Assembly (NCBI RefSeq): GCF_006968745.1
Contig: NZ_CP030118.1
Coordinates: 5,267,943 to 5,331,942, forward strand
Source: Brasilonema sennae CENA114
Lineage (GTDB): Bacteria; Cyanobacteriota; Cyanobacteriia; Cyanobacteriales; Nostocaceae
Direction: 5' to 3'
DNA length: 64,000 nucleotides
Numbering within the stretch: the first letter of the stretch is position 1; the number at the start of each line of letters is the position of its first letter. Below, piece after piece: positions 54,570 through 63,660 of this stretch. The position numbers were made by a program, and so were the translations under genes. Under the pieces are notes generated by a model, which saw only the letters and a list, made by a program, of their open reading frames with translations, did not search any database and was not told where the DNA came from.

Positions 54570-54875
54570 GCCTCGGGCAAATACAAACAAAGTTTTACAT
54601 CCACCGCAAAAATTATGGATATGTCTTTTGGCTTGCTACAAGACATATCCTGGCATGATTTGAATTTTGTGCGATGCTTTATGATAACAATTCTCTCAAA
54701 TCACTTTATACCTAGTTAAGTATTTATATTTATATATTTTTTGTGAACGTAGTTTTTTGACATAACAGCTACATGTGAGGATAATTAGTATACATGTATT
54801 ACTTGAGTTGACTAAGGAAGGCAACAAAGTAGTCAGAAAGATAAGTACACCTAGTCATGTTATTGGAAAATATTG

Positions 54876-55847
54876 ATGCTCAAAGCTAAACTGAAATTCC
54901 CATACGAACAGTTATTAGCAACACCAACTACCGCAGCAGTTGCTTCATTGGTAGTCAGCTTAGTAGCCTTATCTTTCTCACCAATTCTGATCCGCTTGAG
55001 TGAAAGCGAACTCGGTCCAAATGCTACAATCTTTAATCGCTTTTGGATCTCTACTGTCGCCTTTGTGCTGTGGAATGGATTCGCAGCCGCGCGGCGGCGA
55101 CTATCTAATGGCCAACCAGAAAAACTACAACTTTACCCAATCCGGCTAGTTTTGCTCTTACTTGCTGGTGGGATTGTAATTTTTGCTACTCTTGCTCTGT
55201 GGGCTTTGTCACTAACTCAGACCAACGTCGCTAACGCTACGCTCATGCACTATTTGGCTCCACTGTTCACCGTCTTAGGAGGATGGCTGATTTTTGGGAA
55301 GCGCTTTGATGGTAAATTTCTTATCGGTATGTTTGTAGCTATTTTCGGTGCTGGTATTATAGTATACAATGATATCTCGTTGACGAGTGACAAACTCCAA
55401 GGAGATCTAATGGCATTACTATCAGCTGTGTTTCTTGGTTTTTATCCACTCATCGTCGAACAACTACGAAGTCAATTGAGTACGACAATAATCATGACGT
55501 GGTGTTCTGCGATCGGCTCGGTGTTACTTTTGCCTATCGCTCTACTCACTGAAGATAGGCTTTTCCCCTATTCGTTGGGTGGGTGGCTTTACGCGATTTT
55601 GCTAGCCCTCATATGCCAAATACTAGGCTTGGGACTTTATGCCTATAGCCTCAACAAGTTATCTTCAGGATTTGTCTCCTTATGCGATCTGTTTGTTCCC
55701 GTCTTTAGCTCCCTAGAAGCTTGGGTTATCTTTTCGGAAGGCCTCAACTGGTCTACATTGATAAGTTTTGTTGTGATTGTTTCAGGGGTATATCTAACTT
55801 CATCTAGCGAATTTGCTATCAAAGAAGAGGTAGAATCAGCTATGTAG
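54876..55847 (+). CDS. EamA/DMT-family exporter
   Basis: This protein of about 323 residues has ten predicted membrane helices in two EamA repeats (for example SLVVSLVALSFSPILIRLSE near residue 30 and VFLGFYPLIVEQLRSQLS near 190). EamA proteins export amino acids, nucleosides or secondary metabolites by a secondary mechanism. Position between MAA-pathway genes suggests export of the finished compound or an intermediate, which is inference. Start is taken at ATG 54876, immediately after an in-frame TTG; the first helix begins at about residue 17. Confidence 0.88.
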   Translation: MLKAKLKFPYEQLLATPTTAAVASLVVSLVALSFSPILIRLSESELGPNATIFNRFWISTVAFVLWNGFAAARRRLSNGQPEKLQLYPIRLVLLLLAGGIVIFATLALWALSLTQTNVANATLMHYLAPLFTVLGGWLIFGKRFDGKFLIGMFVAIFGAGIIVYNDISLTSDKLQGDLMALLSAVFLGFYPLIVEQLRSQLSTTIIMTWCSAIGSVLLLPIALLTEDRLFPYSLGGWLYAILLALICQILGLGLYAYSLNKLSSGFVSLCDLFVPVFSSLEAWVIFSEGLNWSTLISFVVIVSGVYLTSSSEFAIKEEVESAM

Positions 55848-55914
55848 AGAGATTGCAGAATGGGGGAAGAGAAAGGTTATTGGTCGATAGTTAAGTATAT
55901 CATTTTTTCACTCT

Positions 55915-57078
55915 ATGAATACTATCTATAATCTCCCAATTTCAATTTCTTCAGATATGAGATTACGGTTTTTGCAGGATGATGAGAAAACTGTTGCCAG
56001 TACTGAAAAAGAACTACCTCTAGTTATTGAGCCAGTCAAAGAAAAATCCTTTGCAGTTCTCAAAGCATTGCTCAAGGAAAGTGCGCAGTGGTTCAATAAA
56101 CAACTAGATACATACGGAGCGATTTTGTTTCGGGGATTTGAGGTTGAGGGTGCAGAGCAATTTCAAAAAGCCCTAGAGCTATTGAATATCGAAGTGGAGT
56201 CAGTTTATCATTTTGGCAGCGCTCATCGTGTACGAATAACTGAGAAAGTCTTCACCTCTTCTGAAGCTCCACCAGATGTGATTATAGCTCCTCACAATGA
56301 ACTCAATATGGTGCCGGTGCGACCAGGCGTACTTGCTTTCTTTTGTCAAGTTCAGCCCGACTTGTATGGGGAGACTCCCATCATCAATACAGAAAAGCTA
56401 TTTTATGACTTATCTCCCAGCTTACAGCACAAAATTGGAAACTTTCCTCAGCAGTTTGTGCGATATGTTCCCAACCATCTATTAGAAATGGTCTTCGAGG
56501 ATCTCTCGCCAGAGGAGATTACCAAACTTCTCCAGGAACAAGGATTTGATTTTAACTGGGAAGAGGATGGCTCTATTTCTTTTGAATGTTCTTATATTCC
56601 CTTATTCAGTCACCCAAGAACGAGTAGACTCTGCTTTGGCCTTAGTATTGTTGATTGTTTAGTTAGTAGAGAATGGTATCGAAATATTGGGCAACGGTAT
56701 TCATTTAAACAAAGGCTCTATTACAACTTGCTGCCAGCCAAATTGTACAAAAATATTCAACAAAGAGCAACAACAACAGCAACTGTTGTTGATGGTTCCC
56801 AAAAACGAACCAGTACCTTGAACGCATATTTTTTGAACAAAGATGGTCAAAGCACCAATATGACGGAAGCAGAAGCGAAAGAGTTGGGGCAAGCTGAATG
56901 GAAAAATGCAGTCATATTTCAGTGGAAGCAAGGCGATATTCTCGTAATCGATAACCTACAAGTTGCTCATAGTAGACTCAATACTAAACTGAAGCGAAAA
57001 ATACTGACTGCTTTTGGGAATATGTGCAACATTCGCGATATGAAACCAGCTTTATTAACGACTTTTTCAAATATATAA
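55915..57078 (+). CDS. TauD/TfdA-type Fe(II)/2-oxoglutarate oxygenase with HxE motif
   Basis: This 387-residue protein is a non-heme iron oxygenase. LDTYGAILFRGFEVEGAEQF near residue 65 begins the jelly-roll core. IIAPHNELNMVP carries the metal-binding His and an acidic residue as H-N-E, and DNLQVAHSRL near residue 350 supplies the second His, followed by an arginine for 2-oxoglutarate. HxE instead of HxD also occurs in SyrP-type hydroxylases of NRPS pathways. It ends 16 bases before the NRPS gene. Hydroxylation or oxidative C-N cleavage of an NRPS-bound or free MAA is the most likely role (inference). Confidence 0.88.
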   Translation: MNTIYNLPISISSDMRLRFLQDDEKTVASTEKELPLVIEPVKEKSFAVLKALLKESAQWFNKQLDTYGAILFRGFEVEGAEQFQKALELLNIEVESVYHFGSAHRVRITEKVFTSSEAPPDVIIAPHNELNMVPVRPGVLAFFCQVQPDLYGETPIINTEKLFYDLSPSLQHKIGNFPQQFVRYVPNHLLEMVFEDLSPEEITKLLQEQGFDFNWEEDGSISFECSYIPLFSHPRTSRLCFGLSIVDCLVSREWYRNIGQRYSFKQRLYYNLLPAKLYKNIQQRATTTATVVDGSQKRTSTLNAYFLNKDGQSTNMTEAEAKELGQAEWKNAVIFQWKQGDILVIDNLQVAHSRLNTKLKRKILTAFGNMCNIRDMKPALLTTFSNI

Positions 57079-57112
57079 ACATAATAAAGAATCGTTGGAT
57101 TTGCAGCTACCC

Positions 57113-60100
57113 ATGAATCAATCATTGAATATGAAAGCCTCATTTCCTCTTTCGGAAGTTCAGCATAAAATTTGGTTTAGCCATCATTTCATGCCAGAAG
57201 AGCTAAACGATAAAGTTTGTTTTGCTTTCAAAATTAATTCACCTGTCAGTATTTCTGATCTCAAAAAAACATTTCAAGCAATAATTGACCGTCACGATAT
57301 CTTGCGCACGACTTATCATGAGTCGGAAAAGAAAATTTTTCAAGAAATACATGATAACGTTGAAGCTAATTTAGAGGAGATAGACGCTTCAAGTTGGGAT
57401 TTTCATGAGTTAACTAACTCTTTACTACAGTCCGCTAAACATCCATTTAATTTAGAGAAAGCTCCGATGATTCGGCTAAGCTTGTTTAGTCGTTCTGCTA
57501 CGGAGCATATTCTTTTGCTAATCGTTCATAGTTTGGCAAGTGATTGGGCTTCTTTATTACTACTGGTAGATGATTTTCTGCAACTCTATTTATCAAAAAA
57601 TAATTTTTTAGATTCAAACAAGAATATTAAGACTTTAGAGTCTTCACAATATTTCTATAAAGAATATGTAAAAAAACAAGTTAATCTACTAGAAAGTTCC
57701 GAAGGAAAAAGACTTAAAGATTATTGGGAAAAACAGTTTTCTGGAGAATTACCTTTACTAGAGTTACCGACTAGATTACCTCAAGAGCCTCTAAAAAATA
57801 ACAATGGATCATTCTATAGTTTTGTCATAAACAACAGACTAACTGGATTACTAAAAAAACTGGCAAATGATGAAAATGTCAGCCAAGAAAACCTTCTTTT
57901 GACAGCATTTAAAATTCTGCTTTACCGTTATACAAGTGAAAAAGATGTTCTTGTTGGTTTGGTAGTAAATCAGCAAGATAGACCAGAATTTGAAAGAGTT
58001 GTTGGCAACTTTACTAACGTAGTTATTTCACGGGATTTGATTTGGGAAAGTCTTTCATTTAAGAAGTTTCTCCATCAACTCAGTCATACTGTTTCAGAAA
58101 TAAAGGAATATCAAGATTATCCGTTTGCTTTATTGGTAAGACAACTACAGTCAAAGTCTAATTCAAGTCATTCACCTATTTGTCAAGCTTCATTTACTTA
58201 CCGGAATGTAGAAACTCTAGAAAATATATCAAAGTTATTCGAGGCCGTAGCTAAGAAACAGCCGACAAATTGTGGCGATCTAGAACTAGAATACTGGGAA
58301 CTACCCCAGCAAAAAGTAGAATTTGATTTAAGCTTGGAAGTGATTCAGCTTTCGGAATCTAGTTTAGGCTACTTTAAGTACAACAGCAATCTGTTAGATG
58401 AAGCGACAATCGCTCATCTAAGCGAACATTTCCAGAATTTATTAGAAAGTATTGTATCAAATCCAGAACAGCCAGTAGCTCAGTTACCATTGCTGAGTCA
58501 GAAGGAACAACAGAAAATACTGGTTGAGTGGAATGCGACTGAGACTGATTATGACTTGAGTGTATGTCTCCACCAATTAATAGAAGCACAGGTAGAGCGA
58601 AACAGTGATGCGATTGCAGTCTCTTTTCTAGAAGAACAGCTTACTTATGGTGAACTCAACAGAAAAGCAAATCAACTCGCACACTACTTACAAACACTGG
58701 GAGTTAAACCAGAGGTTTTAGTAGGTATCTGCGTTGAGCGTTCTTTAGAGATGCTGGTGGGACTTTTGGGTATCTTGAAAGCTGGTGCAGCTTACTTACC
58801 TTTAGACCCAGGTTTTCCACAAGAACGCTTGGAATTAATCTTATCTGATTCTCAGGTGCCAGTGTTGCTGACTGATAATAAAAAATTATTTGCTGATGAT
58901 GAACATAGGAAAGTCATCTGTTTACGTACAGAGAAGGAAAAGATTGCGAGTCATAGCAAAGATAATCCTACACCATGTGCAACTGCTAAAAATCTGGCTT
59001 ATGTTATCTATACCTCAGGTTCAACTGGTAAGCCTAAGGGAGTAGAAATTCCTCACGGTGCTGTGGTCAATTTCTTAAAATCTATGCAGCATGAACCTGG
59101 AATTGCAGAGTCAGATGTCCTTTTGGCAGTGACTACAATATCATTTGATATTGCCGCCCTGGAGCTGTATCTGCCTTTAATTACGGGTGCTAAGTTGGTA
59201 TTAGCAAGTCGAGAAGTCGCTAGCGATGGCAGGCGACTCACAGAACTAATTCATACTTCTGGTGCTACGATTATGCAAGCCACGCCAGCGAGTTGGCGGA
59301 TGTTGCTTGCGGCTGGATGGACTAGTTCTCCTCAATTGAAAATTCTCTGCGGTGGCGAAGGCTTAACTAGTGACTTGGCAAAGCATTTATTAGAAAAAGG
59401 TGATACTGTATGGAATTTGTATGGACCGACTGAAACGACTATTTGGTCAACTGTCTGTCAAGTAGAAGCTACGAAACTATCTCATGCTTTAGTCTCCATC
59501 GGTCGTCCGATCGCCAACACACAAACTTACATATTGGATTCCCATCTTCAACCAGTTCCCATCGGAGTTTTGGGCGAATTGTATATAGGTGGTGCTGGGG
59601 TTGCACGCGGTTACTTCAATCGTCCTGAACTAACTGCTGAACGCTTTATTGCTAATCCTTTCTCGCAAGGTTCCTGTTTTTACAGGACAGGAGATTTAGC
59701 TCGTTACCTGGATGATGGCAATATTGAATACGTTAGTCGAATAGACAATCAAGTAAAAATTCGAGGTTTTCGGATCGAACTTGGGGATATAGAAAACGCT
59801 TTATCTGCTCATCCACAAGTGCGAGAAACAGTTGTCATTACCCGTAGTGATCAACCAGGAGAAAAACAAATAGTAGCTTATATTACTACTAAACAGGAAG
59901 AACCAACTCCAGACACCCTGCGCGATTTCCTCAAACAGAAGTTACCAGATTACATGGTGCCAATAGCTTTTGTAATCTTAGAAGCATTACCCTTAACTCC
60001 TAGTGGAAAAGTCAACCGTCGCGCTTTGCCAAAGCCAACACTTTCTAGCTTCAGCCAACACAATGAATTTGTCGCACCGCGCAATGATACCGAAGGGAAA

Positions 60101-61135
60101 CTGGCAAAAATCTGGTCAGAAATTTTAAACATTCAGCCAATAGGTGTTAAAGATAACTTCTTTGAAATCGGTGGAAATTCTCTTTCAGCAATCTACTTAA
60201 TAGCTTCAATTGGGCAGCACTTTGGTAAGGAATTACCCTTATCAGCAGTCCTCACCAATCCCACCATTGAAAAGTTTGCAAATCTTCTTGATACCAGTTC
60301 CAATACTTTTGAAAACTCCCTCCTAGTTCCCATCCAGCCAAAAGGTAACAAGCCAGCCTTTTTCTGCGTACATCCTGCAGGTGGTCATGTTATGTGTTAC
60401 TTCAAATTGGCGCATTCTCTCAGTGACGAGCAACCGTTTTATGGCTTGCAAGCGCAAGGGTTTCATGGGGAAGAAGAACCACTCACACGAGTCGAGGATA
60501 TGGCAAGCTTGTATATCCAAGCAATTAGGAAGTTTCAGCCCAATGATCCTTATTCTATTGGTGGTTGGTCATTTGGGGGAGTTGTAGCGTATGAAATGGC
60601 ACAACAATTACACAAACAGGGACAGGAAGTCTCTTTAGTAATACTTGATTCTTATGTTCCAATTCTCTTGGATAAAAACAAGAAAATTGACGCCCCCTAT
60701 TTGGTTGGTGTTCTTTCCAGATATTTTGGCGGAATAGCAGGGCAAGATAATCTGGTAACACCTGATGAAATTAAGCACTTGAGTATTAACGAACAAATCA
60801 ACTATATCCTTGACAAGGCAATAGAAGTTAAGATATTACCGCCATCAAATCAAAGCCAACAAAACCGACGCATTCTTGATGTATTAGTAGGAACGCTAAA
60901 AGCAACTTATTCTTATCTGCCACAGCCATATCCAGGAAAAGTCACTGTTTTGAGAGCCAAAGAAAAGCATATCATGGCTTCCGATCCAACTCTGGTGTGG
61001 GTGGAATTATTCTCTATCATGGATGCAGAAGATATAAAAATCATTGATGTTTCTGGTAATCACTACACATGTATTTTGGAACCTCATTTACAAGTCTTAG
61101 CAGAACGCTTGAAATCATCTCTGGCAGAATTTTAG
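57113..61135 (+). CDS. C-A-T-TE NRPS with degenerate condensation motif, glycine code
   Basis: About 1340 residues. Domains: condensation-like (1-450), adenylation (485-970), carrier (EIGGNSLSA, Ser near 1023), thioesterase (FFCVHPAGGHVMCY to the C-terminus, GGWSFGG near 1152). The condensation motif HHxxxDG reads HSLASDW (about residues 139-145): the catalytic second His is Ser and the Gly is gone, so normal peptide-bond formation is doubtful. The adenylation pocket aligned to GrsA reads DILQLGLIWK, the standard glycine code. It resembles MysE (A-T-TE), which adds the second amino acid to mycosporine-glycine, with an additional condensation-like domain. ATG 57113 is preferred to TTG 57095. 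Confidence 0.9.
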   Translation: MNQSLNMKASFPLSEVQHKIWFSHHFMPEELNDKVCFAFKINSPVSISDLKKTFQAIIDRHDILRTTYHESEKKIFQEIHDNVEANLEEIDASSWDFHELTNSLLQSAKHPFNLEKAPMIRLSLFSRSATEHILLLIVHSLASDWASLLLLVDDFLQLYLSKNNFLDSNKNIKTLESSQYFYKEYVKKQVNLLESSEGKRLKDYWEKQFSGELPLLELPTRLPQEPLKNNNGSFYSFVINNRLTGLLKKLANDENVSQENLLLTAFKILLYRYTSEKDVLVGLVVNQQDRPEFERVVGNFTNVVISRDLIWESLSFKKFLHQLSHTVSEIKEYQDYPFALLVRQLQSKSNSSHSPICQASFTYRNVETLENISKLFEAVAKKQPTNCGDLELEYWELPQQKVEFDLSLEVIQLSESSLGYFKYNSNLLDEATIAHLSEHFQNLLESIVSNPEQPVAQLPLLSQKEQQKILVEWNATETDYDLSVCLHQLIEAQVERNSDAIAVSFLEEQLTYGELNRKANQLAHYLQTLGVKPEVLVGICVERSLEMLVGLLGILKAGAAYLPLDPGFPQERLELILSDSQVPVLLTDNKKLFADDEHRKVICLRTEKEKIASHSKDNPTPCATAKNLAYVIYTSGSTGKPKGVEIPHGAVVNFLKSMQHEPGIAESDVLLAVTTISFDIAALELYLPLITGAKLVLASREVASDGRRLTELIHTSGATIMQATPASWRMLLAAGWTSSPQLKILCGGEGLTSDLAKHLLEKGDTVWNLYGPTETTIWSTVCQVEATKLSHALVSIGRPIANTQTYILDSHLQPVPIGVLGELYIGGAGVARGYFNRPELTAERFIANPFSQGSCFYRTGDLARYLDDGNIEYVSRIDNQVKIRGFRIELGDIENALSAHPQVRETVVITRSDQPGEKQIVAYITTKQEEPTPDTLRDFLKQKLPDYMVPIAFVILEALPLTPSGKVNRRALPKPTLSSFSQHNEFVAPRNDTEGKLAKIWSEILNIQPIGVKDNFFEIGGNSLSAIYLIASIGQHFGKELPLSAVLTNPTIEKFANLLDTSSNTFENSLLVPIQPKGNKPAFFCVHPAGGHVMCYFKLAHSLSDEQPFYGLQAQGFHGEEEPLTRVEDMASLYIQAIRKFQPNDPYSIGGWSFGGVVAYEMAQQLHKQGQEVSLVILDSYVPILLDKNKKIDAPYLVGVLSRYFGGIAGQDNLVTPDEIKHLSINEQINYILDKAIEVKILPPSNQSQQNRRILDVLVGTLKATYSYLPQPYPGKVTVLRAKEKHIMASDPTLVWVELFSIMDAEDIKIIDVSGNHYTCILEPHLQVLAERLKSSLAEF

Positions 61136-61351
61136 TCAGAAGGTAGTTTTTGATTGGGGCTGGGCACAATCAAAAAAACTAAGAATTCAGTCCCCAGAAT
61201 GGACTGCGCCCTTGCACTCTTTCCTGAAGGCTTTGATCTTTATGAAAGATGGTAGTGAGAGCATCTTACTTCCTACTTTATTACTGAAGCGGGCTGTCCG
61301 AGCGCACTACAAACAAAATACATTTACACATTTGGGATACTCCCGTTTTTT

Positions 61352-62272
61352 ATGAGAATAGCATATATAGTTTTGGCACATAAATATCCAGAACAATTAG
61401 TACGTCTTATTTCTAAACTAAACACAGATGACGTTTCATTTTTTATACATATAGATCAAAAAACAGAGCAGAAAATTTATCATCAGATAGTGACTCAACT
61501 CAAGGATTTTCCAAATGTCTCTTTCATAAAGAGATACCATTTAGGATGGGGAGGTTTTGATATTATCAGAGCTAGTCTTGAAGGAATAAAATCAATAGTT
61601 GAAACGGGTAAGTACTTCGATTATGTTATATATTTCTCAGGTCAAGACTATTTGATCAAGTCAAATGAACAGATTAAAAAGTTTTTCCAAGAAAATAATG
61701 GTAAAGAATTTATAGAGTATTTTCCATTACCTTGTAGTATATGGTACAAGGGAGGCTTAACAAGATTAGAATCTTGGTATATTCGTTGGAAAGATAAGGA
61801 GTTTTTTATTCCGCAAAAGCGTGAGTTTAAATCTCCTATTAACTCTTTGTTATATTCATTGTTGATTTTGCTTTTACCGAAAAGACCTAAATTGCCTGAA
61901 GGATTTGCTCTTTATGGAGGTTCAGCATTTTGGTGCTTAACAGGAGAATCTACAAAATGGATAAATAATTTTGTTAAGCAAAACCCCAAGTTTGTTAATA
62001 GTTTTAATTACACTTATTGTCCAGATGAATTGTTTTACCAGATTTTAATTGCAAATTCCCCTTTTAAGGAAAAAATTATTAACACTAGCTTGACCTATCT
62101 AGAGTGGCCGAAGGATGATTCCCTTCACCCCAAAATTTTAGAAAAAAAGGATTTTGAGAAAATTAGGGAATCAGAAAAATTATTTGCTAGGAAGTTTGAT
62201 CTGACTATAGATGCAAATATATTAGACATGATTGATAAAAGAATATTAAGCGAATCTGAAAAAATCAAATAA
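61352..62272 (+). CDS. Core-2/I-branching-type glycosyltransferase (GT14-like)
   Basis: This 306-residue protein matches the beta-1,6-N-acetylglucosaminyltransferase-like family. MRIAYIVLAHKYPEQLVRLI at the start, FFIHIDQKTEQKIY, IYFSGQDYLIKSNEQIKKFF, and FALYGGSAFWCLTGESTKWI, followed by CPDELFYQILIANSPFKEKI, are its landmarks. It probably moves a sugar from a nucleotide donor to an unknown acceptor. The gene is clearly more AT-rich than its neighbours, suggesting separate acquisition. It follows the MAA-region NRPS on the same strand after 216 bases, so a role in sugar decoration of the product is possible but unproven; cell-surface glycan work is the alternative. Confidence 0.88.
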   Translation: MRIAYIVLAHKYPEQLVRLISKLNTDDVSFFIHIDQKTEQKIYHQIVTQLKDFPNVSFIKRYHLGWGGFDIIRASLEGIKSIVETGKYFDYVIYFSGQDYLIKSNEQIKKFFQENNGKEFIEYFPLPCSIWYKGGLTRLESWYIRWKDKEFFIPQKREFKSPINSLLYSLLILLLPKRPKLPEGFALYGGSAFWCLTGESTKWINNFVKQNPKFVNSFNYTYCPDELFYQILIANSPFKEKIINTSLTYLEWPKDDSLHPKILEKKDFEKIRESEKLFARKFDLTIDANILDMIDKRILSESEKIK

Positions 62273-62456
62273 ATTTGTAATTCTGGTCGCATCAGGATAA
62301 ATGATTAATGTTCCCGAGCAACATGAGACATTTGTTCTAGAAGCCCCATATCCAAATTTTAGGAAAAGAGTTTTCATGCTTTTAGAAGCGGGTGAAAAAT
62401 AGTGCGAATGCTATATTAAAGGCAAAGCTATGTGCTGACGTTTTGAGGAAAAGGCA

Positions 62457-63539
62457 ATGACGACAACACTATCTGCGCCTCATTCTATTGAGTCCTTGCT
62501 AGGCAAAGAAGCAGAAGACTTGCTCACCTATAAGGCAAAAGTTTCTAAGGATTTACTACATTTGCCAGGACCAGATTTTGTGGATCGAGTTTGGTTGAAC
62601 AGCGATCGCAACCCCCAAGTCCTGCGTAATCTTCAAACACTATACTCAACCGGACGGCTGGCAAATACTGGCTACCTCTCTATTCTGCCAGTAGATCAGG
62701 GGATTGAACACTCAGCCGGTGCGTCATTTGCACCCAATCCCATCTACTTTGATCCAGAAAATATTCTTAAGCTGGCAATAGCAGCAGGTTGCAACGCTGT
62801 TGCGACAACTTTGGGAGTTTTAGGTTCAGTTTCACGCAAATATGCTCACAAAATTCCCTTTATAGTCAAAATCAACCACAACGAACTGCTAACTTTCCCC
62901 AATCAATCTGACCAAGTTTTGTTTGCTTCAGTTGAACAAGCTTGGAATTTGGGTGCAGTTGCTGTGGGTGCGACTATTTATTTTGGATCGGAAAACTCCA
63001 CTCGCCAAATTCAGGAAATTAGCCAAGCCTTCAAACGCGCCCATGATTTGGGGATGGTGACGATTCTTTGGTGCTATTTGCGGAACAACGCTTTTAAAGA
63101 AGACAAAGATTATCACCTTGCAGCTGATCTGACAGGACAAGCGAATCATCTGGGTGTGACAATTGAAGCTGACATTATTAAACAAAAGTTGCCTGAAAAT
63201 AACAACGGGTACGGAGCAGTAGCCAAGGCGACTGGTAAGAGTTACGGTAAAACCAATGAGCGGGTTTACACAGATTTGACAACCGACCACCCAATCGATT
63301 TAACTCGTTATCAGGTACTCAACTGTTATTGTGGACGTGCAGGACTGATTAACTCTGGTGGCGCGTCTGGAAAAAATGACTTTGCAGAAGCTGTTCGGAC
63401 TGCGGTAATAAATAAACGCGCTGGTGGAACAGGATTAATTTCTGGGCGCAAAACATTTCAACGTCCGTTTGACGAAGGAGTGAAATTGTTTAACGCGATT
63501 CAGGATGTTTATTTGTCTGATGCGGTGGCGATTGCCTAG
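62457..63539 (+). CDS. fbaB: Class I fructose-bisphosphate aldolase (FbaB type)
   Basis: This 360-residue enzyme splits fructose 1,6-bisphosphate through a lysine Schiff base and also works in the Calvin cycle and gluconeogenesis. GYLSILPVDQGIEHSAGASF, VGATIYFGSENSTRQIQEIS, LWCYLRNNAFKEDKDYHLAA and AVRTAVINKRAGGTGLISGR follow the E. coli FbaB sequence closely, as I recall it. Length matches (350). Its stop codon TAG (63537-63539) lies inside a 24-base tandem duplication, so the present stop may be a by-product of the repeat. Confidence 0.95.
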   Translation: MTTTLSAPHSIESLLGKEAEDLLTYKAKVSKDLLHLPGPDFVDRVWLNSDRNPQVLRNLQTLYSTGRLANTGYLSILPVDQGIEHSAGASFAPNPIYFDPENILKLAIAAGCNAVATTLGVLGSVSRKYAHKIPFIVKINHNELLTFPNQSDQVLFASVEQAWNLGAVAVGATIYFGSENSTRQIQEISQAFKRAHDLGMVTILWCYLRNNAFKEDKDYHLAADLTGQANHLGVTIEADIIKQKLPENNNGYGAVAKATGKSYGKTNERVYTDLTTDHPIDLTRYQVLNCYCGRAGLINSGGASGKNDFAEAVRTAVINKRAGGTGLISGRKTFQRPFDEGVKLFNAIQDVYLSDAVAIA

Positions 63540-63582
63540 GGCAGAGCTACGCTTAACGCCTAGGGCAGAATTACGCTTAACG
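63535..63582 (+). repeat. 24-base tandem duplication over the fbaB stop
   Basis: Two near-identical 24-base units (63535-63558 and 63559-63582) start CCTAGGGCAGA and end TACGCTTAACG, differing at two positions. Confidence 0.85.
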
Positions 63583-63610
63583 CTTAAACGACTCTCAGAC
63601 GAACGTGTCC

Positions 63611-63660
63611 GCCTGCGATTCAAATCGCAGGCTAATAGCCAAAGTCCTCTCAAGAGGACT
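63611..63660 (+). terminator. Tandem hairpins with TCAA loops downstream of fbaB
   Basis: GCCTGCGAT-TCAA-ATCGCAGGC (63611-63632) and AGTCCTC-TCAA-GAGGACT (63643-63660) are two perfect stems with the same tetraloop. They are well placed to end or stabilise fbaB mRNA, though no T run follows; they may also be a dispersed repeat. Confidence 0.55.

Noticed and set aside
61136..61351. Open stretch of about 68 codons between the NRPS and the glycosyltransferase gene
   Set aside because: No start codon or ribosome site, and no recognisable domain; treated as intergenic.
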